From Xenophilus sp003671765 (GTDB lineage Bacteria; Pseudomonadota; Gammaproteobacteria; Burkholderiales; Burkholderiaceae_C): a DNA stretch of 64,000 nt. This document shows positions 17,115 through 25,633 of the stretch, in pieces. The position numbers and the translations under genes are program-made. The notes under the pieces were generated by a model that was not told where the DNA came from, did not search any database, and saw only the letters and a list, made by a program, of their open reading frames with translations. The stretch spans positions 4,774,001-4,838,000 of the forward strand of contig CP166702.1 of assembly GCA_051414805.1 (NCBI GenBank). The letters are read 5' to 3'. Position 1 is the stretch's first letter, and each line of letters begins with the position of its first letter.

Positions 17115-20051
17115 ATGCAAGCTGCCCTGACCTCCCCCTCGACCCCTCGCGCCGTGCCCGCGGCGACGTCCCAGGGCCGTGACGTGGCGAGCGCCGCCAG
17201 CCCGGCCCTCGCGCATTACCAGATCATCCGGCGCAACGGCGCCGTCGTGCCCTTCGAGCCGAACAAGATCGCCGTGGCGATGATGAAAGCCTTCCTGGCC
17301 GTGCACGGCACGCAGGGCGCGGCCTCGGCCAGCGTGCGCGAAACGGTCGACGGCCTGACGCAGGCGGTGGTGCGCGCGATGGTGCGCTCGCGCCCGGGCG
17401 GCGGCACCTTCCACATCGAGGACGTGCAGGACCAGGTCGAACTGGGCCTGATGCGCGGCGGCCACCACGAGGTGGCGCGTGCCTACGTGCTGTACCGCGA
17501 ACGCCGCACCCAGGAACGCCAGAAACAGGGCGAGCAGAGCGCCAAGCCCGCGCTGCCCACGCTGCACGTGCTGGACCGCGGCGAGCGCGTCGCCCTGGAC
17601 ATGGGCGCCCTGCAGAGCCTGCTCGAGTCGGCCTGCGCGAACCTGGGCGAAGGCGTCAAGGCCGATCCGATCGTCGCCGAGACGATGCGCAACCTGTACG
17701 ACGGCGTGCCGCTGGACGAGGTCTACAAGGCCGCCATCCTGGCCGCCCGCACGCTGATCGAGAAGGACCCCGACTACACCTTCGCGACCGCGCGCCTGCT
17801 GCTGCACACGATCTTCAAGGAAGTGCTCGGCCGCGAAGTGACGCACGCCGAGATGGCGCAAGGCTACGCCGACTACTTCCCCCACTTCATCAAGAAGGGC
17901 GTGGACAACGAACTGCTGGACGAGAAGCTGCTTCAGTACGACCTGGCCCGCCTGGGCGCCGCGCTCAAGGCCGAGCGCGACCTGAAGTTCGACTACCTCG
18001 GCCTGCAGACGCTGTACGACCGCTACTTCCTGCACGTGCGCAAGCAGCGCATCGAGCTGCCGCAGGCCTTCTTCATGCGCGTGGCGATGGGCCTGGCCCT
18101 CAACGAGATCGACCGCGAGGCGCGTGCCATCGAGTTCTACGAGGTGCTGTCGTCCTTCGACTTCATGTCGTCCACCCCCACGCTGTTCAACAGCGGCACG
18201 CTGCGCTCGCAGCTGTCGAGTTGCTACCTGACGACCGTGCCCGACGACCTGGACGGCATCTACGAGTCGATCAAGGAGAACGCGCTGCTGTCGAAGTTCG
18301 CCGGCGGCCTGGGCAACGACTGGACCCGCGTGCGCGCGCTGGGCAGCCACATCAAGGGCACCAACGGCGAATCGCAGGGCGTCGTGCCCTTCCTGAAGGT
18401 GGTCAACGACACGGCCGTGGCCGTGAACCAAGGCGGCAAGCGCAAGGGCGCGGTCTGCACGTACCTGGAGACCTGGCACCTGGACATCGAGGAGTTCCTG
18501 GAACTGCGCAAGAACACGGGTGACGACCGCCGCCGCACCCACGACATGAACACCGCGAACTGGATTCCCGACCTGTTCATGCGCCGCGTGATGGAAAAGG
18601 GCAGCTGGACGCTGTTCTCGCCCTCCTCCGTGCCCGACCTGCACGACCTGTTCGGCGCCGACTTCGAGAAGGCGTACGTCGCCTACGAAGAGAAGGCCGC
18701 CCGCGGCGAGATCAAGCCGGCCAAGACGGTGCCCGCCACCGACCTGTGGCGCAAGATGCTCTCGATGCTGTTCGAGACCGGCCACCCCTGGATCACCTTC
18801 AAGGACGCCTGCAACGTGCGCTCGCCGCAGCAGCACGCCGGCGTGGTGCACTCGTCCAACCTGTGCACCGAGATCACGCTGAACACCAGCGACACCGAGA
18901 CCGCGGTCTGCAACCTGGGCTCGGTCAACCTGCTGCAACACCTGAAGGACGGCGCCGTCGACCAGGAGAAGCTCAAGAAGACGATCTCCACCGCCATGCG
19001 GATGCTCGACAACGTGATCGACATCAACTACTACGCGGTGAAGAAGGCACGCGACTCCAACCTGCGCCACCGCCCGGTGGGCCTGGGCCTGATGGGCTTC
19101 CAGGACGCGCTGTACGAGCTGCGCATTCCCTACGGCAGCGAACAGGCGGTGGAATTCGCCGATCGCTCGATGGAAGCGATCTGCTACCACGCCTACTGGG
19201 CCTCGACCGAGCTGGCCCGCGAGCGCGGCAAGTACTCCAGCTTCAAGGGCTCGCTGTGGGACAAGGGCATCCTGCCGATCGACTCGCTGGACCTGCTCGA
19301 GAAGGCGCGCGGCGGCTACGTGGAAGTGGACCGCTCGGCCTCGCTCGACTGGGACGCCCTGCGCGCCAAGATCGCGCAGGACGGCATGCGCAACTCCAAC
19401 TGCGTGGCCATCGCGCCGACGGCGACGATCTCCAACATCATCGGCGTCGACGCCTCGATCGAGCCCTGCTTCGGCAACCTGTCGGTCAAGTCGAACCTGT
19501 CGGGCGAGTTCACGGTCATCAACCACTACCTGGTGCGCGACCTCAAGCGCCTGGGCCTGTGGGACGACGTGATGGTCATGGACCTGAAGCACTTCGACGG
19601 CTCGCTGCGTCCCATCGACCGCGTGCCGCAGGACATCAAGGCGCTGTACGCCACCGCTTTCGAGGTCGAGCCGGTGTGGCTGGTCGAGGCCGCCGCGCGT
19701 CGCCAGAAGTGGATCGACCAGGCCCAGTCGCTGAACATCTACATGGCCGGCGCGTCGGGCAAGAAGCTGGACGACACCTACAAGCTGGCCTGGCTGCGCG
19801 GCCTGAAGACCACCTACTACCTGCGCACCATCAGCGCCACGCACGCCGAGAAGTCGACGGTGCAGTCGGGCCGGCTCAACGCCGTGTCCTCGGGCGGCAG
19901 CCACGAGATGTCGGCCGCCGCCGCGAAGCCTGCGGCACCGAGCGCGCTCGAACTCGCGGCCGCTGCCGCACAGGCGCAGATGGCTGCGGTGCCCGCCACC
20001 GACATCAAGTTCTGCGCGATCGACGACCCGGGCTGCGAAGCCTGCCAGTGA
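17115..20051 (+). CDS. nrdA: Class Ia ribonucleoside-diphosphate reductase, alpha subunit NrdA
   Basis: A 978-residue catalytic subunit that makes dNDPs from NDPs with NrdB. An N-terminal ATP-cone (about residues 34-125, IIRRNGAVVPFEPNKI) gives dATP feedback control. The active-site cysteines are Cys370 (SSCYLT), Cys584 (NLCTE) and Cys599 (AVCNLGS); the radical-transfer tyrosines lie in TYYLRT. The tail ends CAIDDPGCEACQ, with Cys967, Cys974 and Cys977 able to relay thioredoxin electrons. The start is ATG 17115, with AAGGAT before it; the open frame further up is spurious. Tandem NrdR boxes control it, and nrdB follows after a terminator-like hairpin. Confidence 0.97.
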   Translation: MQAALTSPSTPRAVPAATSQGRDVASAASPALAHYQIIRRNGAVVPFEPNKIAVAMMKAFLAVHGTQGAASASVRETVDGLTQAVVRAMVRSRPGGGTFHIEDVQDQVELGLMRGGHHEVARAYVLYRERRTQERQKQGEQSAKPALPTLHVLDRGERVALDMGALQSLLESACANLGEGVKADPIVAETMRNLYDGVPLDEVYKAAILAARTLIEKDPDYTFATARLLLHTIFKEVLGREVTHAEMAQGYADYFPHFIKKGVDNELLDEKLLQYDLARLGAALKAERDLKFDYLGLQTLYDRYFLHVRKQRIELPQAFFMRVAMGLALNEIDREARAIEFYEVLSSFDFMSSTPTLFNSGTLRSQLSSCYLTTVPDDLDGIYESIKENALLSKFAGGLGNDWTRVRALGSHIKGTNGESQGVVPFLKVVNDTAVAVNQGGKRKGAVCTYLETWHLDIEEFLELRKNTGDDRRRTHDMNTANWIPDLFMRRVMEKGSWTLFSPSSVPDLHDLFGADFEKAYVAYEEKAARGEIKPAKTVPATDLWRKMLSMLFETGHPWITFKDACNVRSPQQHAGVVHSSNLCTEITLNTSDTETAVCNLGSVNLLQHLKDGAVDQEKLKKTISTAMRMLDNVIDINYYAVKKARDSNLRHRPVGLGLMGFQDALYELRIPYGSEQAVEFADRSMEAICYHAYWASTELARERGKYSSFKGSLWDKGILPIDSLDLLEKARGGYVEVDRSASLDWDALRAKIAQDGMRNSNCVAIAPTATISNIIGVDASIEPCFGNLSVKSNLSGEFTVINHYLVRDLKRLGLWDDVMVMDLKHFDGSLRPIDRVPQDIKALYATAFEVEPVWLVEAAARRQKWIDQAQSLNIYMAGASGKKLDDTYKLAWLRGLKTTYYLRTISATHAEKSTVQSGRLNAVSSGGSHEMSAAAAKPAAPSALELAAAAAQAQMAAVPATDIKFCAIDDPGCEACQ

Positions 20052-20058
20052 TGGCGAT

Positions 20059-20094
20059 GAAGAGCGGTCCACGACGGACCGCTCTTCTCTTTTC
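20059..20094 (+). terminator. Hairpin terminator after nrdA
   Basis: A perfect 12-bp stem (GAAGAGCGGTCC at 20059 with GGACCGCTCTTC ending at 20087) has a five-base loop and is followed by a broken T-run (TCTTTT). It may be partly read through into nrdB. Confidence 0.75.
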
Positions 20095-20209
20095 GCGCGG
20101 CTTCGGACGACATGCACGACGCCTGCGCACAACATAATTCGAGCCGGTGCGTGGCGGATAACTTCTCAACACGCATCGTTGCTCTGATAATTGAGCATTG
20201 GATTTTTCT

Positions 20210-21430
20210 ATGTTGACCTGGGACGAAGAAGTCAAGCCCTCCGCACCGAGGAGCCAGCCGCAAACTTCATCGAGCAACGCCGCCGCAGCGGGAGCCTCGA
20301 TGGCGGCAGCGACTTCCCTTCCTGCCGCTTCGCTTGCCACGCATTCCTTCGCGTCGCCCGCCGCGGCTGCAGCCCCCGCTTCCTCCGCCTCGCACGCCGC
20401 ACCGGCGAGCGCACGCCGCGTCAACGCGGCCGACAAGCGCATCATCAACGGCCAGACCGACGTCAACCAGCTGGTGCCGTTCAAGTACAAGTGGGCGTGG
20501 GAGAAGTACCTCGCCACCTGCGCCAACCACTGGATGCCGCAGGAAGTGAACATGAACCGCGACATCGCCCTGTGGAAGGACCCGAACGGTCTGACCGAGG
20601 ACGAGCGCCGCATCGTCAAGCGCAACCTCGGCTTCTTCGTGACCGCCGATTCGCTGGCGGCCAACAACATCGTGCTGGGCACCTACCGCCACATCACGGC
20701 GCCCGAATGCCGGCAGTTCCTGCTGCGCCAGGCCTTCGAAGAGGCGATCCACACGCACGCCTACCAGTACATCGTCGAGTCGCTGGGCCTGGACGAGGCC
20801 GAGATCTTCAACGCCTACAACGAAGTCCAGTCCATCCGCGACAAGGACGAGTTCCTGATCCCGTTCATCGACGCGATCATGGACCCCAACTTCCACACCG
20901 GCACGCCCGAGAACGACCAGACGCTGCTCAAGAGCCTGATCGTCTTCGCCTGCCTGATGGAAGGCCTGTTCTTCTACGTCGGCTTCACGCAGATCCTGGC
21001 GCTGGGTCGCCAGAACAAGATGACCGGTGCGGCCGAGCAGTACCAGTACATCCTGCGCGACGAATCGATGCACTGCAATTTCGGCATCGACCTGATCAAC
21101 CAGCTCAAGCTCGAGAACCCGCACCTGTGGACGCCCGAGTTCAAGGCCGAGATCAAGGGCCTGTTCCAGAAGGCCGTCGAGCTCGAATACCGCTACGCCG
21201 AAGACACCATGCCGCGCGGTGTGCTCGGCATGAACGCCTCCATGTTCAAGGGCTACCTGCGCTACATCGCCAACCGGCGTGCGACGCAGATCGGCCTCGA
21301 AGCGCTCTTCCCGAACGAGGAAAACCCGTTCCCCTGGATGAGCGAAATGATCGACCTGAAGAAAGAGCGCAACTTCTTCGAAACCCGCGTGATCGAGTAC
21401 CAGTCGGGTGGTGCGCTCTCCTGGGATTGA
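20210..21430 (+). CDS. nrdB: Class Ia ribonucleoside-diphosphate reductase, beta subunit NrdB
   Basis: A 406-residue di-iron radical subunit. The first 70 residues are an Ala/Ser-rich extension; the ferritin-like core follows. Metal ligands are in TADSL (Asp), FEEAIHTH (Glu178 and His181), EGLFF and DESMHCNF. Tyr185 (THAYQY) is in the radical position. The surrounding sequence is strikingly like the chlamydial class Ic subunit, which has Phe at that place and Glu instead of the Asp in TADSL, so this is the tyrosyl-radical version of that lineage. Start ATG 20210; a TTG 12 bases upstream is unlikely. Confidence 0.96.
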   Translation: MLTWDEEVKPSAPRSQPQTSSSNAAAAGASMAAATSLPAASLATHSFASPAAAAAPASSASHAAPASARRVNAADKRIINGQTDVNQLVPFKYKWAWEKYLATCANHWMPQEVNMNRDIALWKDPNGLTEDERRIVKRNLGFFVTADSLAANNIVLGTYRHITAPECRQFLLRQAFEEAIHTHAYQYIVESLGLDEAEIFNAYNEVQSIRDKDEFLIPFIDAIMDPNFHTGTPENDQTLLKSLIVFACLMEGLFFYVGFTQILALGRQNKMTGAAEQYQYILRDESMHCNFGIDLINQLKLENPHLWTPEFKAEIKGLFQKAVELEYRYAEDTMPRGVLGMNASMFKGYLRYIANRRATQIGLEALFPNEENPFPWMSEMIDLKKERNFFETRVIEYQSGGALSWD

Positions 21431-21510
21431 GTTTCCAAAGAATCGAATGGATCCAAGAATCACCCCGATCGCTTCATGCACCAGAGAGTGCAGCGGCCGG
21501 GGTTCCCGTG

Positions 21511-21544
21511 TTCATGGCGCTGGAGTCTGCTCCAACGCCATGAA
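21511..21544 (+). other. Strong hairpin in the leader of the H1-like gene
   Basis: TTCATGGCG (21511-21519) pairs with CGCCATGAA (21536-21544). An inner TGGAG/CTCCA stem closes a four-base loop across one mismatch. There is no T-run, so it is more likely an mRNA structure or protein site than a terminator. It lies between nrdB and the histone-like gene. Confidence 0.6.
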
Positions 21545-21618
21545 TCGCTTCTCGCTCGCAGACGAGTGGAGGAGTGCTTCCAAAGGTTGATGTTTTCAAC
21601 TTGATCAAGGAGAAAGAA

Positions 21619-22122
21619 ATGGCAACTGCAAAGAAAGCGCCGGCGAAGAAAGCGGCCGCAAAGAAGGCTCCGGCCAAGAAGGTCGCAGCAGCGAAGAAGG
21701 CACCGGCCAAGAAGGTCGTCGCCAAGAAGGCACCGGCGAAGAAGGTTGCGGCCAAGAAGGTCGCTGCCAAGAAGGCGCCGGCGAAGAAGGTTGCGGCCAA
21801 GAAGGTCGCGGCGAAGAAGGCTCCTGCCAAGAAGGTTGCGGCCAAGAAGGTCGTCGCCAAGAAGGCACCGGCGAAGAAGGCTGCAGCCAAGAAGGCGCCG
21901 GCGAAGAAGGCCGCTGCCAAGAAGGCGCCTGCCAAGAAGGCCGCTGCGAAAAAGGCCCCTGCCAAGAAGGCTGCTGCCAAGAAGGCTGCCAAGAAGCCCG
22001 CTGCGAAGAAGGCCGCGAAGCCTGCGCCTGCTGCCAAGGCAGCCGCTGCGCCTGCGCCTGCCGCACAGACCACGCTGAACCCGCAGGCAGCTTGGCCGTT
22101 CCCCACGGCCAGCAAGCCCTGA
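21619..22122 (+). CDS. Histone H1-like / AlgP-type Lys-Ala repeat DNA-binding protein
   Basis: A 167-residue, very basic protein made almost entirely of KKAPAKK, KKVAAKK and KKAAAKK repeats up to about residue 140, then an Ala/Pro tail ending in AWPFPTASKP. Such bacterial H1-like proteins (AlgP, BpH1, Hc2 types) bind DNA without sequence preference and compact the nucleoid. AAGGAGA lies six bases before the ATG. DNA-level repeats of nine to fifteen bases make length changes by slippage or recombination likely. It stands alone between the nrdB hairpin and a strong terminator. Its low-complexity make-up prevents closer family assignment. Confidence 0.88.
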   Translation: MATAKKAPAKKAAAKKAPAKKVAAAKKAPAKKVVAKKAPAKKVAAKKVAAKKAPAKKVAAKKVAAKKAPAKKVAAKKVVAKKAPAKKAAAKKAPAKKAAAKKAPAKKAAAKKAPAKKAAAKKAAKKPAAKKAAKPAPAAKAAAAPAPAAQTTLNPQAAWPFPTASKP

Positions 22123-22149
22123 GTCGCTTCAGCAGCGCCTGTCAGGCCA

Positions 22150-22180
22150 AGCCCGGCACCGCAAGGTGCCGGGCTTTTTT
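22150..22180 (+). terminator. Rho-independent terminator of the H1-like gene
   Basis: An 11-bp perfect stem (AGCCCGGCACC, loop GCAA, GGTGCCGGGCT) is followed by TTTTT. Confidence 0.93.
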
Positions 22181-22213
22181 CATGCGTCACCGGTCCTGCG
22201 GCTCGACCGGCCT

Positions 22214-22272
22214 GCTATGTTTTTGATAGCTTCCCGCGCCAGTACGGCGGGCGCTACAGCCCGATCTGGCTC
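22214..22272 (+). repeat. Interspersed repeat family A, copy 3
   Basis: GCTATGTTTTTGATAGC starts the copy, followed by the GCGC hairpin and GCTACAGCC...CTGGCT. The stop codon of the kinase gene at 22254 lies inside it, so the repeat supplies the last codons of that gene. Confidence 0.78.
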
Positions 22273-23156
22273 CGATCGATGTGATAGTTCTGCGGGCCGC
22301 GGCAAGCGATCTTCAGCGCGCCCACGCGGTTGCCCAGCTCGGCGCAACGGCGCAGGTCCCAGCCCTGCTCGAGGCCATACAGAAGGCCGCCACGCCATGC
22401 ATCGCCACAGCCCGTGGGATCGACGATGGCCGCGGGCGTGACCGCAGGGACATGCACCGACGCGCCCTCGGTCCAGACCTCGCATCCGTCCGCCCCGAGC
22501 GTCACCACCAGGCCCTTCACGCGGCGCGAGATCGCGGCGCTGTCCCAGCCCGTGCGGTCCGACAGCATCTTGCCCTCGTAGTCGTTCACCACCACCCAGT
22601 CGGCCTGGTCGATGAAGTGCGCGAGTTCCTTGCCGTCGAACATCGGCAGGCCCTGGCCCGGGTCGAAGACGAAGGGAATGCCGGCCGCCTTGAACTGCGC
22701 CGCATGCTGCACCATCGCCTCGCGGCCGTCGGGCGCGACGATGCCCAGGCGGATGTCGCTGCGGGCCTCGATGCGGGTGACGTGCGCCTGCTGCATCGCC
22801 CCGGGATGGAAGGCCGTGATCTGGTTGTTGTCGCGGTCGGTCATGATCATGGCCTGCGCGGTGTAGCTGTCGCTCACCTCACGGATGAATTCGGTGCCGA
22901 TGCCCAGCGTGCGCAGCCGCTCGACGTAGTCGGCGCCGTCGCTGCCCACGGTGGCCATGGGCAGTGCGCGGCCGCCGAGCGCGTTCAGGCTGTAGGCGAT
23001 GTTGCCGGCGCAGCCCCCGAAGTCGCGCCGCAGGCCGGGCACGAGAAAGGACACGTTCAGGATGTGCAGCTGGTCCGGCAGGATCTGGTCGGCGAAGCGG
23101 CCCTCGAAATTCATGATCGTGTCGAAGGCGAGGGAACCGCAAATCACTGCTGCCAT
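22254..23156 (-). CDS. PfkB-family carbohydrate/nucleoside kinase
   Basis: A 300-residue ribokinase-fold kinase. The N-terminal motif GGCAGNIAYSLNALGG is the first PfkB signature, and DPTGCGDAWRG is the second, with catalytic base Asp252. The overall sequence is closest in feel to the adenosine kinase-like subgroup, but the acceptor (sugar or nucleoside) cannot be fixed. It has a 42-bp gap from the upstream DUF3426 gene on the same strand and may share its transcript. The last residues (RSQIGL) and the stop are encoded inside a family A repeat, which suggests that the repeat replaced the original 3' end. Confidence 0.88.
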   Translation of the reverse strand: MAAVICGSLAFDTIMNFEGRFADQILPDQLHILNVSFLVPGLRRDFGGCAGNIAYSLNALGGRALPMATVGSDGADYVERLRTLGIGTEFIREVSDSYTAQAMIMTDRDNNQITAFHPGAMQQAHVTRIEARSDIRLGIVAPDGREAMVQHAAQFKAAGIPFVFDPGQGLPMFDGKELAHFIDQADWVVVNDYEGKMLSDRTGWDSAAISRRVKGLVVTLGADGCEVWTEGASVHVPAVTPAAIVDPTGCGDAWRGGLLYGLEQGWDLRRCAELGNRVGALKIACRGPQNYHIDRSQIGL

Positions 23157-23198
23157 GGAAGGTCCTGCAAAGGTGGGAGGAAAGAAAGGAAGGCCGCG

Positions 23199-24548
23199 TC
23201 AGGGATAGAAGGCCAGCAGGCTGTAGCCCACCACCGGCGGCACGCCGCCGCTTTCGGGCAGCTTCAGCGCGAGCGCCAGAGTCGCCGCATGCTCGGCCCG
23301 TGGACCGAGCACGGCCGGTGCACCGAATTCGGCGGGCTGGAACACGCGCCGCACCACGGGACGCTCGTTGCCGTCGAGCAGCGACAGTTCGATCGCGGGC
23401 ATCGCCAGCGCCGTCGGTGACGCATTGCGCAGGCTGAAGAGCAGCCGGTACCCCCCGCCCTCGCGCTCGGGCGTGAAGGACGAGCCGTCGATGCGGATCG
23501 CGTCGATGCGCCGCACCGGCGACAGCTCGCAACCGCTCAACCGGCACAGCGCCGCGAGCGCCGGCCGCATGCCCGGCTGCGAGGCGGCGAGCGCATCGCG
23601 TTCATGCCGCAGCACCTGAAGCATCAGCAGCAGGACGGCCAGCACGGCAAGGGTCAGCAGCGCCGCACGATGGGGTGACTTCGTCGGCAACTGGACGGGT
23701 GGTCCTGCCTCGAGGAAGCTCGGAAGCGCCGGAGCGGGCACGGCGGCTTCGGGCGGCGGCGGCTCTTCGGAGGCTTGGCGCAGGGTGGCGGCTTCGTGCG
23801 CGGACGTGGACGCGTCCATGAGCGGTGCGGAGGGTGGCGCTGGCGCCTCGGTGTCGCTCACGAGGGATGCGTCGGCCGTGGTGGTCTCGGGTCCGCTTTC
23901 CACCTCCGCCTCGGCGCGTGCACGCGCACGGGAGTCGCGCAGGGCCTGGATGCGCGCACGCCGCAGCGCCTTCTGCAGTTGCGCATCGACCGCCTGGTCC
24001 ACCGGCGACGGAGACACGCCCTCGGCCGAGCCGGCGTCGTCCTGCGGCGGCCGGCTGGCGGCGCCCGGAGGCCAGGGCTCGTCCGCCACGATGGCCGGCA
24101 GATCGGCGGGAAACGACGACCAGTTGCCGGCGCGCGCCGGCTCCTGCACCGCTTCGGACTCGGCGAGGCGGCGACCGGCAGGCGAAGCCACGGGCCCGAG
24201 ATCCAGCAGGTCCCGCGCAGGCCAGCTTGCAGCCGGCGCAGCGGGCATCGGCAAATCATCGGGCTCGACGAAGTCATCGTCATCGAGCGATGGAGGCGTT
24301 GTGCCCGCAGCCTCGGCCCGATCGGAGGGTGTGGAATCGGAAGCGGTGGAGCGAGCCTCGAATGAAGGGGCCGTCGACGGCGTTGCCGGTGCATGCGGCA
24401 CGCCATCGTCCGACTCCATCAGGTCCAGCGTGGCATCGAAGACCTGGCTGCACCGGCCGCAACGCACCCAACCTTCGGAGATGCGAAGTTGGTCACGCAC
24501 CACCTTGAATGCAGTCGAGCATGCAGGGCAGCGAGTGACAAGGCTCAT
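23199..24548 (-). CDS. DUF3426 protein with N-terminal zinc ribbon
   Basis: A 449-residue protein. Residues 1-40 form a zinc ribbon (CPACSTAF ... CGRCSQVFD, MJ0042 type). A long acidic, Ala/Pro/Ser-rich disordered stretch follows (about 45-285), then a membrane helix (AALLTLAVLAVLLLMLQVL) and a C-terminal DUF3426 domain of beta-sandwich type (LLFSLRNASPTALAMPAIELSLLDG). The function is unknown; in betaproteobacteria it is often next to prmA, as here. The ATG is at 24548 behind a -10-like TACAAT; longer frames upstream are spurious. Confidence 0.85.
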   Translation of the reverse strand: MSLVTRCPACSTAFKVVRDQLRISEGWVRCGRCSQVFDATLDLMESDDGVPHAPATPSTAPSFEARSTASDSTPSDRAEAAGTTPPSLDDDDFVEPDDLPMPAAPAASWPARDLLDLGPVASPAGRRLAESEAVQEPARAGNWSSFPADLPAIVADEPWPPGAASRPPQDDAGSAEGVSPSPVDQAVDAQLQKALRRARIQALRDSRARARAEAEVESGPETTTADASLVSDTEAPAPPSAPLMDASTSAHEAATLRQASEEPPPPEAAVPAPALPSFLEAGPPVQLPTKSPHRAALLTLAVLAVLLLMLQVLRHERDALAASQPGMRPALAALCRLSGCELSPVRRIDAIRIDGSSFTPEREGGGYRLLFSLRNASPTALAMPAIELSLLDGNERPVVRRVFQPAEFGAPAVLGPRAEHAATLALALKLPESGGVPPVVGYSLLAFYP

Positions 24549-24557
24549 GGGTGAGGG

Positions 24558-24563
24558 ATTGTA
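24558..24563 (-). promoter_or_regulatory. Candidate near-leaderless promoter of the DUF3426 gene (-10 TACAAT)
   Basis: TACAAT on the minus strand lies nine bases before the ATG, so the transcript would carry a leader of only two or three bases. Confidence 0.4.
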
Positions 24564-24601
24564 GGGGCGCCCCTGCCAGCGCCACCGCCGTGCGGCAGGC
24601 T

Positions 24602-25489
24602 TCAGCGCCGCGCGGTCATGAGGATCCAGCCGTCCTCGGTGTCGCTCACCTCCAGCGACAGGTATGGCGCATACGCCGCCTTCAATTCGTCGGCCTGACG
24701 CTCCAGGATGCCCGCAAGCACCAGCGCACCGCCCGGGCGCACATGCGCGCACAGCAGCGGCGCCAGCACCTTGAGCGGGGTGGCGAGGATGTTGGCGAGC
24801 ACCGTGTCGTACTCGCCTTGCGTGACCTCGGGCAGGCCCGCGCGCAGCCGCACGCCATTGGCCTCGGCATTCAGTTCGGTCGACTGCACGGCGGCCGGGT
24901 CGATGTCGACCGCATCGATCTCGCCCGCACCGAACTTGGCCGCACCGATGGCGAGGATGCCGGAGCCGCAGCCGTAGTCGAGCACGCGTGCGCCGGCGCC
25001 GCCAGGCCCGCGCGTGGCGATCCAGCGCAGGCACATGCGGGTGGTCGGATGCGTGCCGGTGCCGAAGGCCAGGCCGGGGTCGAGGCGGATGACCTGCCGC
25101 GCCGCAGCCGGCGGTTCGTGCCAGGTCGGCACGATCCAGAAGGTGGGGGTGATCTCCACCGGCGCGAACTGGGACTGCGTCAGGCGCACCCAGTCCTGCT
25201 CGGCGACCTCGGCGGTGCCGATGATTGCGCAGCCTTCGAAGAAGTCCTGGGCCACCAGCACGTCGGACGCATGGCGCGCCGCTTCCTCTTCGGCGAACAG
25301 CGCGACCACGCGCGAGCGCTGCCAGCCCTCACGCGGCGGCGGCATGCCCGGCTCGCCGAAGAGGGCCTGCTCGGCATCGGTCTGTGCGTCGGCATCCTCG
25401 ACCGAGACGCTCAGCGCGTCGAGCGCCTCGAGTGCCTCGCCCAACACCTCGACGCGCTCCTCGGGTGCCAGCAGACGCAGTTCAAACAT
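24602..25489 (-). CDS. prmA: Ribosomal protein L11 methyltransferase PrmA
   Basis: A 295-residue SAM methyltransferase that trimethylates L11 at several lysines and its N-terminus. The N-terminal L11-binding domain is followed by DPGLAFGTGTHPTTRMCLRWI, which is diagnostic of PrmA, motif I VLDYGCGSGILAIGAAKFG and ANILATPL. The start is MFELRLL at 25489. It is followed closely by the DUF3426 gene and preceded by a repeat that separates it from accC. Confidence 0.95.
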   Translation of the reverse strand: MFELRLLAPEERVEVLGEALEALDALSVSVEDADAQTDAEQALFGEPGMPPPREGWQRSRVVALFAEEEAARHASDVLVAQDFFEGCAIIGTAEVAEQDWVRLTQSQFAPVEITPTFWIVPTWHEPPAAARQVIRLDPGLAFGTGTHPTTRMCLRWIATRGPGGAGARVLDYGCGSGILAIGAAKFGAGEIDAVDIDPAAVQSTELNAEANGVRLRAGLPEVTQGEYDTVLANILATPLKVLAPLLCAHVRPGGALVLAGILERQADELKAAYAPYLSLEVSDTEDGWILMTARR

Positions 25490-25561
25490 GACCCGTTGCC
25501 CCTTCCAATGCTTCGCAATATCGGCTCGCCTCGCCACTCAGCCACCCAAACCGAGGACATG

Positions 25562-25633
25562 CGCGGAACCGGCTCCGCCGGGCCGCTGCATGTGCCCCCT
25601 TGCAGGGGGAGCGCCGCAGGCGCATGGGGGTGG
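25562..25633 (+). repeat. Interspersed repeat family B, copy 2
   Basis: The block CCGGGCCGCTG, GTGCCCCCTTGC, GGGGGAGCGC and GCATGGGGGTGG ends at the accC stop codon. It closely matches the reverse complement of 10243-10331; both run directly downstream of a TGA. Confidence 0.72.

Noticed and set aside
20198..20209. TTG start four codons upstream for NrdB
   Set aside because: The ATG at 20210 is the more usual initiation codon; the added residues MDFS have no family support.
21574..21618. Longer 182-residue frame for the H1-like protein
   Set aside because: The ATG at 21619 has a clear AAGGAGA ribosome site, and the added residues do not fit the Lys/Ala repeat protein.
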